A stretch of DNA of 64,000 bases, from the NCBI RefSeq assembly GCF_900177425.1, contig NZ_LT840184.1, positions 2,972,669 to 3,036,668 on the forward strand, given 5' to 3'. The notes below the pieces were generated by a model that was not told the origin of the DNA, did not search any database, and was given only the letters and a program-made list of their open reading frames with translations. Below are positions 40,780 through 49,617 of this stretch, one piece after another. A program made the translations under genes and the position numbers. The stretch's first letter is position 1, and every line of letters starts with the position of its first letter. The DNA is from Paenibacillus uliginis N3/975. Lineage in GTDB: Bacteria > Bacillota > Bacilli > Paenibacillales > Paenibacillaceae.

Positions 40780-41262
40780 ATGAAACGAGGATCAACACTC
40801 TTTTTAAAGATAGCTGTTATTATTATTGGAATCCCAGTTCTTGCTTTGTGTATATTTTTTGTGCCTGCGATAGCGAACTTTGCATCAGAATTGTATCCTG
40901 ATATTGGTTATATAAAATATCTCGTTATAATCGATTTGTATGCAGCGGCGATACCTTTTTACTTTGCTCTGTATCAAGCTTTTATACTTTTAAACTATAT
41001 TGACAAGAATAAAGCTTTCTCGGAACTATCTGTAAGAGCTTTAAAGAATATAAAATACTGTGCAATCACAATCAGTATCGTGTATGTGGTAGGCGTGCCA
41101 CTCTTATATCTAATAGCCGAGAAAGACGACGCCCCAGGTATGATAGTAATCGGATTAGTCATAATCTTTGCTTCAATGGTGATTGCAGTTTTTGCCGCAG
41201 TTCTTCAAAAGCTTTTAAAAGAGGCGATTGATATAAAATCGGAAAATGACTTAATAATCTGA
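40780..41262 (+). CDS. DUF2975 membrane protein (YoaS-like)
   Basis: A 160-residue membrane protein with four hydrophobic helices (FLKIAVIIIGIPVLALCIFF, IDLYAAAIPFYFALYQAF, YCAITISIVYVVGVPLLYL and a last IVIGLVIIFASMVIAVF). It matches DUF2975, whose members are nearly always paired with a small XRE regulator, as here and in the YoaS/YozG pair of B. subtilis. AAGAGAGGTG supports ATG 40780 rather than the upstream in-frame TTG. The regulator starts ten bases after the stop. Confidence 0.82.
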   Translation: MKRGSTLFLKIAVIIIGIPVLALCIFFVPAIANFASELYPDIGYIKYLVIIDLYAAAIPFYFALYQAFILLNYIDKNKAFSELSVRALKNIKYCAITISIVYVVGVPLLYLIAEKDDAPGMIVIGLVIIFASMVIAVFAAVLQKLLKEAIDIKSENDLII

Positions 41263-41272
41263 GGTGAATAAC

Positions 41273-41494
41273 ATGGCAATTATAATCAATATTGATGTGA
41301 TGCTGGCTAAAAAGAAAATGAGCGTAACCGAACTTTCGGAGAGGGTTGGAATAACAATGGCTAACCTTTCTATATTGAAAAATGGAAAGGCAAAAGCAAT
41401 TAGGCTTTCAACTTTAGAGGCAATTTGCAAAGCATTAGAATGCCAACCTGGAGATATTTTAGAATACAAAATTGACGAATTCACTCAAGGATGA
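41273..41494 (+). CDS. Small XRE-family regulator (YozG-like)
   Basis: A 73-residue protein that is essentially one helix-turn-helix domain: MLAKKKMSVTELSERVGI, then MANLSILKNGKAKAIRLSTL and AICKALECQPGDIL. It belongs to the YozG-type partner of DUF2975 proteins and probably autoregulates the pair. GTG 41264 is in frame, but GAGGTG at 41261 is better spaced for ATG 41273. Confidence 0.85.
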   Translation: MAIIINIDVMLAKKKMSVTELSERVGITMANLSILKNGKAKAIRLSTLEAICKALECQPGDILEYKIDEFTQG

Positions 41495-41682
41495 AATGAA
41501 CAATCGACCGTATTGAGCGGGACATGCTACTGAACAATTTTGAGATAAAAAGAACCGACCCTGCGGTCGGCTTTTTTCATAGCGTCTTTACTCCTGCCTC
41601 TGGTTGATAAATAAGACATCTGCCCCTTGCTCAAGCTCAACGGAAAGTTGCAGATACGTCGCTAAAAAAATCCTGTAACACC

Positions 41683-41835
41683 ACGGTGAAATGGGATCAA
41701 GAGACCCGTTCGGCAGAAGTTAGAAAAGGCGCGGCATGGACAACGGTGCAGAAAGACACCGATTACTACTTATATAATGACAGGACGCCGATCTCGCTTG
41801 GCATCGCTCCGGTTATAATCAACGACTCGATTTAG
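41683..41835 (+). pseudogene. Fragment of a copper-amine-oxidase-N-type stalk domain
   Basis: An open stretch of about 50 codons lacks start signals. TVKWDQETRSAEVRKG, then YYLYNDRTPISLGIAPVIIN follow the pattern of the copper amine oxidase N-terminal (PF07833-type) repeat of Paenibacillus surface proteins. It ends in TAG at 41833, abutting another gene fragment. Confidence 0.55.
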
Positions 41836-42047
41836 GCTTTAGCGTAGCCAAACAACATTTGGCTGTTGCCCCTGAAAGGGCAGGGATTAATCATTTTTCT
41901 GATGAAATTGTGCAGGCTGGCTATGATCACAGCAAGGAGTTGGTACGTATCCTGTGGGATAGTCCGGTTGATTTCTCATTACTTGAGAAAATGATCGAGT
42001 TCAATATTTTGGATAAGGCAGACTGTTCAATTTTTTGGCGGAAATAG
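41835..42047 (+). pseudogene. C-terminal fragment of a DUF1801 (YdhG-like) gene
   Basis: About 70 codons read FSVAKQHLAVAPERAGINHF and end with DFSLLEKMIEFNILDKADC. This matches the second half of DUF1801 iron-chaperone-like proteins, whose usual length is ~110-140 residues. The 5' half is missing and no ribosome site precedes the first possible TTG (41859). Confidence 0.65.
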
Positions 42048-42221
42048 TAAAAATAGGATAGATCTTAGAGGCTCATATTTGCGTTTTAAGGCCTTTTGGG
42101 TTCGTTTTTTCATGCCCCACCACTCTTGTTGGGGATGCCTTGACATGGCGAATGTCAAAGTAAGGGGTGCGCCCCTTTTTCAAGGGTGCGGTTTTTGTCG
42201 GAAGACAAGATCATTGTCACA

Positions 42222-42330
42222 TCAAAATCCGCTTAAATAGCGGGTTTTCTTATTTTTGGGGTCAAGTTCTTGTCTTCAATAAATGACAAGAACTTGACCC
42301 CATTCCCAATGAGTGACAAGAACATGATAA
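42222..42330 (+). repeat. Dispersed hairpin element A, copy 2
   Basis: Stem GGGGTCAAGTTCTTGTC (42258-42274) pairs perfectly with its complement at 42285-42301. The core AAGTTCTTGTC is shared with the other copies; the outer GGGGTC/GACCCC is unique to this one. An extra GACAAGAAC follows. The 432-base gap (42048-42479) holds this element and boundary hairpin B only. Confidence 0.8.
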
Positions 42331-42365
42331 GGAGCAGTTTGCTACGGCAGCTGCTCCTTCTTTTT

Positions 42366-42391
42366 ATTAAGCCAACGGGCAGGACAGCGTG
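42366..42391 (+). repeat. Boundary hairpin B, copy 3 (degenerate)
   Basis: AAGCCAACGGGCAGGACAGCG retains the loop word AACGGGCAGGA with altered arms. A GGAGCAG/CTGCTCC hairpin lies just upstream (42332-42358). Confidence 0.5.
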
Positions 42392-42479
42392 ATGACTTCG
42401 CGAATACCTCAATATGAAATTTCGATACTCTAGAAGTGACCATGCTGTTGAAGTAAAGTGAGACAAGGAGGTAAAGATA

Positions 42480-42611
42480 GTGAAAGATATTATTACTTTA
42501 AAACAACTCTACAGTTACGAACTATTTGCTATTGTTGTATTAGAGAACCGTGTCGACCTTTACTGGCAAACAAACGTTTGGTATAGTTGGAGTAAAAATA
42601 TGGGAGTGTGA
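42480..42611 (+). CDS. Possible 43-residue small protein upstream of DinB
   Basis: AAGGAGG at 42465-42471 precedes GTG 42480, which opens 43 codons ending in TGA at 42609, only 7 bases before the DinB start. The product (VKDIITLKQLYSYELFAIVV and so on) has no family I recognise. It could be a short leader or the remnant of a larger gene; the strong ribosome site is the only support. Confidence 0.4.
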   Translation: MKDIITLKQLYSYELFAIVVLENRVDLYWQTNVWYSWSKNMGV

Positions 42612-42618
42612 AGGACTT

Positions 42619-43119
42619 TTGGATAGTTCAACAATAATGATTGACCTTCTATTAAGGAAATACAAAGCAGACCAGAAATGGACTCGTATGGTAATTGAAC
42701 AATTATCTGAAGAGGATATCGTATGGTCACCTACCCCCGAGAGTAACAGCATCGCTAATTTGATAGCACACATTTCGGGGGCTGTTCATCAATGGTTTGA
42801 AACCGCATACTTTGGTGCTCCATATATCGAAGATAGGAGTAACGAATTCAAACGTGGGCTGCAAATGTCCAAGGAGCAAGCATTGGAACTTTCAAAGAAA
42901 TCATACGACCGAATCATACAGGTTCTTGAAATCATGAAAGCAAACCCTGAAAAGTTACTGGAGCAACCTTATTTAAATTTTCCAACATTCAGCGGTGCCT
43001 TAGACAATCAAGCCACCATTCTAGAAATGCTTCTGCATCAATTTAGACATTTGCCCAGTCACACGGGACAAATCATGTACATTGCAAAGATGAGGAAGGG
43101 GCAACTTCAGTGGAGTTAA
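42619..43119 (+). CDS. DinB-family (DUF1572-like) protein
   Basis: A 166-residue four-helix DinB-fold protein. DLLLRKYKADQKWTRMVIEQ, then IANLIAHISGAVHQWFETA and LLHQFRHLPSHTGQIMYIA follow the family, with the metal-binding histidines at IAHISG, HQFRH and SHTGQ. Such proteins are metal-dependent, often thiol-linked hydrolases or transferases. The frame is open from 42550, but GTGAAGGA favours TTG 42619. It overlaps the VOC pseudogene start by ten bases. Confidence 0.78.
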   Translation: MDSSTIMIDLLLRKYKADQKWTRMVIEQLSEEDIVWSPTPESNSIANLIAHISGAVHQWFETAYFGAPYIEDRSNEFKRGLQMSKEQALELSKKSYDRIIQVLEIMKANPEKLLEQPYLNFPTFSGALDNQATILEMLLHQFRHLPSHTGQIMYIAKMRKGQLQWS

Positions 43120-43490
43120 AAAGTACATTTTTGGGAATTCCCGTGAGCGACCTTTAAGTAGCTGCTGAAGCTGAATGATATAGCAAGCATTTTGGTTTTA
43201 AGGTTGTCACGGAAGATCCCATTTTTGTAGAACTACTCACCGAATCTGGCGTAAGAATTTGCTTGAGCAAACATGAGCCGAAAGTCAATTCACACATAAA
43301 TTTATCAGATGGACCGTTTCCGGTGAAGGGATTCATCGTTTCTGATGCAGAAGCGATTTATCAAGAACTGAAAAATAACGGTGTCGAAGTAGGGAAATTC
43401 TTTGAATATCAAGGAAAGTCATTTTCGTTCTATGACCTGGACGGCAATTTCATCGAAGTTTGGAGTCTATCAGAAAGTAAGAACAGATAG
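43110..43490 (+). pseudogene. VOC-domain gene with two in-frame stops
   Basis: One continuous frame from GTG 43110 encodes a glyoxalase/bleomycin-resistance-like protein (FLGIPVSDL at the start; GKSFSFYDLDGNFIEVWSLS at the end). It is broken by TAA at 43155 and TGA at 43176. The remaining 75-codon ORF from 43263 lacks the first beta strands. The gene was probably once coupled to the DinB gene. Confidence 0.8.
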
Positions 43491-43521
43491 TATTAAGCTA
43501 AAGGGAAACGATAGCTTAATA
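43491..43521 (+). repeat. Boundary hairpin B, copy 4 (best palindrome)
   Basis: TATTAAGCTA pairs perfectly with TAGCTTAATA around AAGGGAAACGA. It begins directly at the stop of the VOC pseudogene. Confidence 0.75.
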
Positions 43522-43564
43522 GAATCAAGAAGGTAGCCGGCCAACGCGATCGGCTGCTTTTTCG

Positions 43565-43590
43565 TTAAACTAACGGGCAGATTTGCTTAA
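43565..43590 (+). repeat. Boundary hairpin B, copy 5
   Basis: TTAAACTAACGGGCAGATTTGCTTAA keeps the loop word and the outer TTAA/TTAA arms. A GTAGCCG/CGGCTGC hairpin with T-run lies just upstream. Confidence 0.55.
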
Positions 43591-43735
43591 TAATTTCCTG
43601 GATTCTGCAAGAGAAATAGGAGCAGATTGCCTAAGTTCATCTGCTCCTTATTTATCTAATAGTTAAATTAACGAATTATTTCCCGATTCTTTTGCGTAAA
43701 CAGAACCTGCCGGTGGTCTTTCGAAAAAGTGATTG

Positions 43736-44587
43736 CTAGATATCAAGTTTACGGGTTCCGATCCATTTCACCATTTCAGGATCGTTATGAGAAAAGAACA
43801 GGCTCTGTTTCGTATCTAACGTAGTAATCGACTCCATATCCTCTTGACTTAATTCAAAATCAAAGATATTGAAGTTTTCGATAATTCTTTCTTTACGAAC
43901 GGACTTTGGAATCACAACGACTTCTCTTTGTGTCAACCAACGTAAAACCACCTGAGCAACGGATTTATTATACTTTTCAGCTATGGATACCAATACCTCA
44001 TTCTGGAACAAGTTATGTTTCCCTTCAGCAAAAGGCGCCCAGGATTGGATCTGAACACTGTTCTCTTTCATTAATTTCGCACTTTCGATTTGCTGGTTGA
44101 AAGGGTGCGTTTCAACCTGGTTTACGGCAGGAACTACTTCATTATGAATAATCAAGTCGATCAGGCGATCCGGCTGGAAGTTACTAACGCCGATTGCACG
44201 GACCTTTCTTTCACGATACAATTCCTCCATAGCGCGCCAAGAGCCATACACATCGCCAAATGGCTGATGAATTAAATACAAATCCAAAAAATCCAATTGC
44301 AATCTTTCCAGTGATTTTTCAAATGCTTTCTTTGTGCGCTCATAACCAGCATCCTGAACCCAAAGTTTCGTAGTGATAAATAATTCCTCTCTTGCCACGC
44401 CACTCCGTTTGATCGCTCTTCCAACTGCTTCTTCATTTAGATAAGAGGCAGCTGTATCAATCAGCCGATAACCTGCCATAATAGCGTCATAAACGCTTTG
44501 TTCACATTCATTTTGATCTGAAATCTGAAAAACACCAAAACCGAGTATAGGCATCTCAACACCATTGTTCAAAATTACTTTTCGCAT
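43736..44587 (-). CDS. Aldo/keto reductase
   Basis: A 283-residue NADPH-dependent reductase with a TIM barrel. The catalytic tetrad is visible as Asp in RLIDTAASY, its Tyr, Lys in FITTKLW and His in YLIHQPFGD. The C-terminal cofactor motif is VVIPKSVRKERI. It resembles the YtbE/YvgN-type reductases acting on methylglyoxal and other aldehydes. GGAGG precedes the ATG at 44587. It is one of few minus-strand genes in this accessory region. Confidence 0.92.
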   Translation of the reverse strand: MRKVILNNGVEMPILGFGVFQISDQNECEQSVYDAIMAGYRLIDTAASYLNEEAVGRAIKRSGVAREELFITTKLWVQDAGYERTKKAFEKSLERLQLDFLDLYLIHQPFGDVYGSWRAMEELYRERKVRAIGVSNFQPDRLIDLIIHNEVVPAVNQVETHPFNQQIESAKLMKENSVQIQSWAPFAEGKHNLFQNEVLVSIAEKYNKSVAQVVLRWLTQREVVVIPKSVRKERIIENFNIFDFELSQEDMESITTLDTKQSLFFSHNDPEMVKWIGTRKLDI

Positions 44588-44639
44588 CAAAAATCCTCCA
44601 TGTTTTATTATTGTAAATCGATATAATCTTATCCTTTAC

Positions 44640-44849
44640 ATCCTTAACATTCTTACTCCGTTGCCGCGCGTTTCGAGAAGTACGGGTAAGCCCGAAGGAA
44701 ACGACGCCACGACGACCGCCGTCGAGACCGCAGCTGCTCCAATCCAGCAGATCTACAATATAGACGATCCACCTACGGCGACACCATCCGATACCATCGC
44801 TAACTTTCACATCCTTATTATGCACCAGATGACAAAGCAACTGTTATAA
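44640..44849 (+). pseudogene. GC-rich coding-like remnant of unknown origin
   Basis: The 687-base gap 44588-45274 has a GC-rich island whose plus frame reads STGKPEGNDATTTAVETAAA and then PIQQIYNIDDPPTATPSDTI before TAA at 44847. Composition is unlike the AT-rich flanks. No start or family is recognised. The remaining part of the gap carries a boundary hairpin. Confidence 0.3.
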
Positions 44850-45176
44850 CATTCGTGCCAAATGTTTGCCTAATCCTCTCACTATCACTTATCTAACTGA
44901 CTAATATGGACTATAATCGAACTTTAAAGAATTTATTTTTCATGCGTGAATCGAATGCGACCGGACCAAGCCACGGAGTTTACAAGATTTCTTTATTTAT
45001 GGTGGTTCAAGGAGCGAAGGAGGTATGGCTGGGGCACAGGAGCGCTTTAGGTACAGTCCTGCCGATTACCTTGGTGTATTCGTTCACTTGCTAGTTTCCG
45101 TCCAAGTCACTGAAGTCGGTTCTTTTAGATAATATGTTACACATTGAGTAGCGGTGGTTCTAAAGACTGCCGTTAC

Positions 45177-45206
45177 ATAACTAACGGGCAGGATAGCTCG
45201 AATGAG
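45177..45206 (+). repeat. Boundary hairpin B, copy 6
   Basis: ATAACTAACGGGCAGGATAGCTCGAAT: CTA and TAG flank the conserved loop ACGGGCAGGA; outer arms pair poorly. Confidence 0.6.
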
Positions 45207-45274
45207 TAGAAGGTAAATAATGGGGGTATATCGAATTGAATTACAACCATGATCGATAAAGGAGCCATTACGGC

Positions 45275-46186
45275 ATGATAGTGATCCCTGATACATTTTT
45301 TGAAAGAATGCACGAACTCCACGGTGAGCAAGGCGTCGTATGGTCGAAGGCGCTGCCTGGGCTGATCACTGACTGTGCAAGCCGCTTTGACTTTAGCCCG
45401 GAAGCTCCATTTTCCAATTTATCTTATAACTTCGTGCTCCGCGCAAAGCGTAGGGACGGGAAGCCAGCCGTCCTTAAGTCATCCTTCATGAAGGACGAGC
45501 TTTCTAGGGAAGTTAGTGTGCTTCGCGCCTATGAGGGCCGGGGGGCGATTCATGTGCTTGATGCAGACGAGGAGTGGGGCGTGGCCCTGCTGGAGGGTGC
45601 TGACCCTGGCACGCCGTTGTCGACAATTGAGGATGATGCGTGTGCGACGGAGATCTTTTGCGAAGTATTTCGCCGCCTTCACCTTCCCGCACCATCCGGC
45701 AGTCTGTACCCGTCCATGAAGCAGCACTTCGCGACAATTGAGCGATACCGCGAGCGATTCGACGACGTGAACATTGCCGCGCCACTGCCTGAGAGCTGGG
45801 TGAAACATGCCGAAGAATGTCTGGCGTATCTCATCACGACCACGAGTGAAAATCTCCTACTGCATGGCGATCTTCATCATGACAACATCCTTCGCCAAGG
45901 CGAAGAGCAATGGGCTGTCATTGACCCCAAAGGCATCATCGGCGACATCCATTTTGATACGATCCAGTATCTGCTTAATTACGAGGATCGAGGCGGTGAC
46001 TGCGAGCAGGTGCTGCGGGGCCGGATTGCGATTATGGCCGATCGCCTCGGTCTGGACCCTCGCCGAATCGCGATGTGGGGCGTAGCGCGAGGCGTGCTTG
46101 AGGCCTGCTGGACGATTGAAGATGGAGGAAAGGATTGGCACAGAGGAATCCAAATCACGGAGCGCTTCGACAAATGCCTAGATTGA
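45275..46186 (+). CDS. Streptomycin 6-kinase-like aminoglycoside phosphotransferase
   Basis: A 303-residue phosphotransferase of the APH(6)/hydroxyurea-phosphotransferase group. The N-lobe lysine is in GKPAVLKSSF. The catalytic loop is LLLHGDLHHDNIL and the metal motif VIDPKGIIGDIHFD, where the PKG after Asp is characteristic of APH(6). This suggests streptomycin phosphorylation, though specificity needs testing. AAAGGAG precedes ATG 45275. It is flanked by boundary repeats on both sides, like a cassette. Confidence 0.85.
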   Translation: MIVIPDTFFERMHELHGEQGVVWSKALPGLITDCASRFDFSPEAPFSNLSYNFVLRAKRRDGKPAVLKSSFMKDELSREVSVLRAYEGRGAIHVLDADEEWGVALLEGADPGTPLSTIEDDACATEIFCEVFRRLHLPAPSGSLYPSMKQHFATIERYRERFDDVNIAAPLPESWVKHAEECLAYLITTTSENLLLHGDLHHDNILRQGEEQWAVIDPKGIIGDIHFDTIQYLLNYEDRGGDCEQVLRGRIAIMADRLGLDPRRIAMWGVARGVLEACWTIEDGGKDWHRGIQITERFDKCLD

Positions 46187-46268
46187 GTTCTATCCAATAA
46201 AAGGGGCCTGAGTCATCGAATCGATTGCGATTGCTAACATTAGGGGGCTTTTTTGACAGGTTTCGCTG

Positions 46269-46292
46269 ATCTAACAGGACACGATAGTTCAA
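46269..46292 (+). repeat. Boundary hairpin B, copy 7 (degenerate)
   Basis: CTAACAGGACACGATAG is a diverged form. A GGCAGCTGCTCC hairpin follows, as near copy 3. The 777-base gap to helD also holds an IS1182 remnant, a terminator and the helD promoter. Confidence 0.4.
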
Positions 46293-46343
46293 ACAACCAG
46301 GAAGCAGACCGCTACGGGCAGCTGCTCCCTTTCTCATTGAAGT

Positions 46344-46554
46344 AACGATGAGCATACCGAACATAAGGCATTCCAGGAAAGCGAGTACTTCAAGGAGAAG
46401 TCGAAGGAACGCTACAAAATTGAAGCGAAGACAGCGAACTCAAACACAGGCACGGGTACGATGTCGCCACATCCTCGGGTCTAACAGGCATGGAGCTGCA
46501 AGGCGTAATGGCCATATTCGCAGTAAATCTAAAGCGAATCCTGAAACTAAATGA
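46344..46554 (+). pseudogene. C-terminal remnant of an IS1182-family transposase
   Basis: The frame reads EHKAFQESEYFKEKSKERYK. After a one-base frame change near 46430 it continues LKHRHGYDVATSSGLTGMEL and ends AVNLKRILKLNE. This is the conserved end of IS1182-type transposases. The N-terminal four-fifths is absent and no inverted repeats are seen. Confidence 0.8.
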
Positions 46555-46587
46555 ATAAAAGCTCTTAACCAACAGGATCTTACCTAG

Positions 46588-46640
46588 TGAAAAAGACGGC
46601 ACCTACTCCCAGATATGCGAGGGAAGTCTCGTCTTTTTCA
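46588..46640 (+). terminator. Terminator-like hairpin after the transposase remnant
   Basis: TGAAAAAGACG pairs perfectly with CGTCTTTTTCA across a 31-nt loop. Confidence 0.6.
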
Positions 46641-46799
46641 TAAACTGCATTAATTTACGTTAGAAAACGTAAGTACTTCTGTGGTTTCGATGAATTCAAG
46701 GGTCATCTCCTAGCAGCTTAACTCCGCGGTGGTTTGTTTAAACTGTCCACAATCCGGGTCAGTGTTCAGCTCTGCCGGAGGGTAGCGGCAAAAAAAAAA

Positions 46800-46828
46800 T
46801 TGAACACGAAATAACGCTATGATATAAT
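46800..46828 (+). promoter_or_regulatory. Sigma-A promoter of helD
   Basis: TTGAAC and a perfect TATAAT are 17 bases apart. A second possible promoter, TTGACA at 46840 with TATTCA 17 bases on, overlaps downstream. Confidence 0.85.
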
Positions 46829-46841
46829 CGATAGCGTTATT
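46810..46841 (+). promoter_or_regulatory. Operator-like inverted repeat over the helD -10 box
   Basis: AATAACGCTAT (46810-46820) and ATAGCGTTATT (46831-46841) are perfect 11-bp arms that bracket the TATAAT. This is the layout of a repressor operator; no cognate regulator gene is adjacent. Confidence 0.7.
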
Positions 46842-46914
46842 GACAAATCAATTTAAAATGTGTATTCACTTTTATCCCTACTTTAATTCTACATTTGGAA
46901 CTTTGATTTGTCAA
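46840..46914 (+). promoter_or_regulatory. Long inverted repeat in the helD leader
   Basis: TTGACAAATCAA (46840-46851) pairs perfectly with TTGATTTGTCAA (46903-46914), 51 bases apart; ACCCTTTTTT follows the second arm. It could form an attenuator-like terminator 40 bases before helD. Confidence 0.6.
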
Positions 46915-46963
46915 TACCCTTTTTTATCTCAGAAAATAGAAAAAGGAGTGTGTTTAGGGAGAT

Positions 46964-49381
46964 ATGGAAGAGAAGGATTGGCAGCAGGAAAAGGAACGGC
47001 TTGAACAGGTCAGGAACAAACTGCAGACAAGAATCGCGGAGCTTGCGCCGGAGGTTACCGGGCTGCACGATCAGGCGGCGGACATCCGAAAGCGGTTTTG
47101 GGAAGAAGTGACGATCAACACGAGCACGAACGAAGATTTCGAAGAGACCTTTTACTCAGTTCAGCAGCAGTCCGCGATGTTGGCCGAACGAGAGCGCGGC
47201 CACAACCGGTTGGTGCATCAATGGAACGGCATGAAACGGTTGCTCCCATCACCTTATTTTGGGCGCGTTGACTTTCAGGAGGATGGCTTGAACGCAACCG
47301 AGCAGGTCTATATTGGGGTATCTTCCTTCGTTGACAATGACGGACTGAATTTTCTGATCTATGACTGGCGTTCCCCCATCGCAAGCCTATACTACGACTA
47401 TCCTCCGGGCCCGGCCTCTTATGACACGCCGGTAGGTCGAATCGAAGGGATGATGACGCTCAAACGGCAGTTTCAGATTCAGAACGGACACATCCGCACC
47501 ATGTTCGACGCGAGCGAAACGATTGGAGACGAATTGCTACAGCAAGTGCTCAGCAAGGACGCGGACTCGCAAATGAAGAGTATCGTGGCAACCATCCAGA
47601 AGGAGCAGAACGCCATCATTCGTGACGAAAACAGCCGGATGCTTATTGTTCAGGGGGCGGCTGGCAGCGGGAAAACTTCCGCGGCCTTGCAGCGTGTGGC
47701 GTATCTGCTTTACAAACACCGACAGACTATCAAGGCCGATCAGATTGTGCTTTTCTCGCCCAATTCGATGTTTGGTAGTTATATCTCCACCGTCCTTCCA
47801 GAACTCGGTGAAGAAAATATGCAGCAGACGACGTTTCAGGAATATCTCGATTATTGGCTCGGTTCCTCATTGCGGCCAGAGGATCCCTTCGATCAGATCG
47901 AATACACACTGACAGCACAGGGGGAGTCGGGATATGAGGCTCGCCTTCAAGGGATCGCGTACAAAACCTCCGAAGCTTTTCTAAAAGCCCTGCAGAACTA
48001 CGGGAAGTGGTTAGGGCGGGAAGGTATGCTGTTTAAAGACATATGGTTTCGAGATCGCGTTTTGATTACTGCGGAGCGAATGAGGGCGAAAATGTATGAT
48101 TTCGACAGTTCCCTGCCGTTGTTCAGTCGTGTCGCTCTCTTGCAGGAATGGCTGCTCCATGAACTGGCTTCTCTCGAACGCGAGGAACGGAAAGCGTTCT
48201 GGGTGCAGGAGGAGTTAAATTATCTTGATAACGAACAGTACGCTGATGTTTTCGACATGCTGCACAAAGAGAAGGAACTAATCGACCTTTCGGAGCAATA
48301 CGCTGTGGCCCGCGATCGAATGAATAACAAGCGCCGGGGAGACGAAGGCGACGTTGACTTCGCCCAGCGGGAGGAGGAACTGATCCTTCGATCAATCGTG
48401 AAAAAAAGCTTTAAACCGCTAAGGAAAAGCGTGAGGAAATTTTCGTTTGTCGATATCAAAGGTATATATGGGCAATTATTCGGTGACGAAACCTCATATC
48501 GGGAGAAAACAAATGAAATCGTCATTCCCCCGCATTGGTCTGAAATCTGCAGACAAACCAAGGATATGCTGAGCCGGAACGAATTGTTCCACGAGGATGC
48601 GACTCCTTATTTGTTTGTAAAAGAACTGGTCGAAGGCGTCCGAACGAACAAGGAGATACGGCATGTCTTCGTCGACGAAGGCCAAGATTACTCGGCGTTT
48701 CAATATGAATATTTAAAAAAATTGTTTCCACGTGCCCGGATGACGGTGCTCGGTGATTTCGGGCAAGCGATCTTCATGCAGGCTACCAACCTAGAAGCAT
48801 CCGATTCTCCGCTGATCCGGCTTTTTGGCGAAACCAATACAAGCCTCATCCGCCTCGTGCGCAGCTATCGTTCAACCAGAGAGATTGTAAAATTTACGAA
48901 ATCGATGCTTCCCGGCGGGGACGAGATCGTACCATTTGACAGAAGAGGCCACAAGCCCCTTCTGATCAGATCGAACGGCGTGAAGAAGCGTGATGCGCAA
49001 ATACTGGAAGACATCGCCTCGCTCAGGGCTGAGGGCTACGCTTCCATCGCCGTCATTACGAAGACTGCGGCCGAAAGCCGTACAGCCTTTGAATCATTAC
49101 GGATGCAAGGAAGCGAAGCATTGCAGCTCATTACGAAGGAGACGGTCACCTTTGAGAAAGGAGCGATGGTTATTCCCGTATACCTTGCCAAGGGTATTGA
49201 GTTCGATGCAGTTTTGATTTATGAGGCTTCACCTCAAGCTTACAGCCGGGAAAACGAACGCAAGCTTCTTTATACGGCGTGTACGCGGGCCATGCACCGG
49301 CTTCATCTTTATACGACGGGCGATTGGTCGCCGTTCGTGCAGGCATTGCCTGCGAATTTGTATGAGAAAGCGCCATATTGA
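46964..49381 (+). CDS. helD: HelD-type helicase-like RNA polymerase recycling factor
   Basis: An 805-residue superfamily 1 ATPase. The N-terminal coiled coil (~1-75, EKDWQQEKERLEQVRNKLQT) is the arm that enters the RNA polymerase secondary channel in HelD proteins. Walker A is QGAAGSGKTSAALQRVAYLL near residue 230, motif II is VFVDEGQDYSAFQYE near 570, and late helicase motifs are RSYRSTREI and YTACTRAMHRL. HelD removes RNA polymerase from DNA and some paralogues protect against rifamycins. GGGAG precedes the ATG. The strongly regulated-looking promoter suggests induction rather than constant expression. Confidence 0.9.
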   Translation: MEEKDWQQEKERLEQVRNKLQTRIAELAPEVTGLHDQAADIRKRFWEEVTINTSTNEDFEETFYSVQQQSAMLAERERGHNRLVHQWNGMKRLLPSPYFGRVDFQEDGLNATEQVYIGVSSFVDNDGLNFLIYDWRSPIASLYYDYPPGPASYDTPVGRIEGMMTLKRQFQIQNGHIRTMFDASETIGDELLQQVLSKDADSQMKSIVATIQKEQNAIIRDENSRMLIVQGAAGSGKTSAALQRVAYLLYKHRQTIKADQIVLFSPNSMFGSYISTVLPELGEENMQQTTFQEYLDYWLGSSLRPEDPFDQIEYTLTAQGESGYEARLQGIAYKTSEAFLKALQNYGKWLGREGMLFKDIWFRDRVLITAERMRAKMYDFDSSLPLFSRVALLQEWLLHELASLEREERKAFWVQEELNYLDNEQYADVFDMLHKEKELIDLSEQYAVARDRMNNKRRGDEGDVDFAQREEELILRSIVKKSFKPLRKSVRKFSFVDIKGIYGQLFGDETSYREKTNEIVIPPHWSEICRQTKDMLSRNELFHEDATPYLFVKELVEGVRTNKEIRHVFVDEGQDYSAFQYEYLKKLFPRARMTVLGDFGQAIFMQATNLEASDSPLIRLFGETNTSLIRLVRSYRSTREIVKFTKSMLPGGDEIVPFDRRGHKPLLIRSNGVKKRDAQILEDIASLRAEGYASIAVITKTAAESRTAFESLRMQGSEALQLITKETVTFEKGAMVIPVYLAKGIEFDAVLIYEASPQAYSRENERKLLYTACTRAMHRLHLYTTGDWSPFVQALPANLYEKAPY

Positions 49382-49617
49382 CGGATCGGGGGTGACGTCG
49401 GCCGCGATTAGCTGCTGCTCATGATTCAGCAAATCTTCGGCGCCATCCTTTAGGCTGTCATCAAGGCCGGTTGTAAGCCGCCGCTCATGGCGATCCCGTA
49501 ATACACTCAACAAAGTGTGGGAAGTTGGTTTCGGTAACGTCTCATTAAAATTACAAAAAAATCGAGAAGTGATTTTTAAACATAAGAGTTTAGATGTAGG
49601 GATTGTGTCACACAGAA

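Noticed and set aside
44906..45094. 62-codon ORF between the aldo/keto reductase and kinase genes
   Set aside because: No ribosome site and no plausible domain; probably chance.
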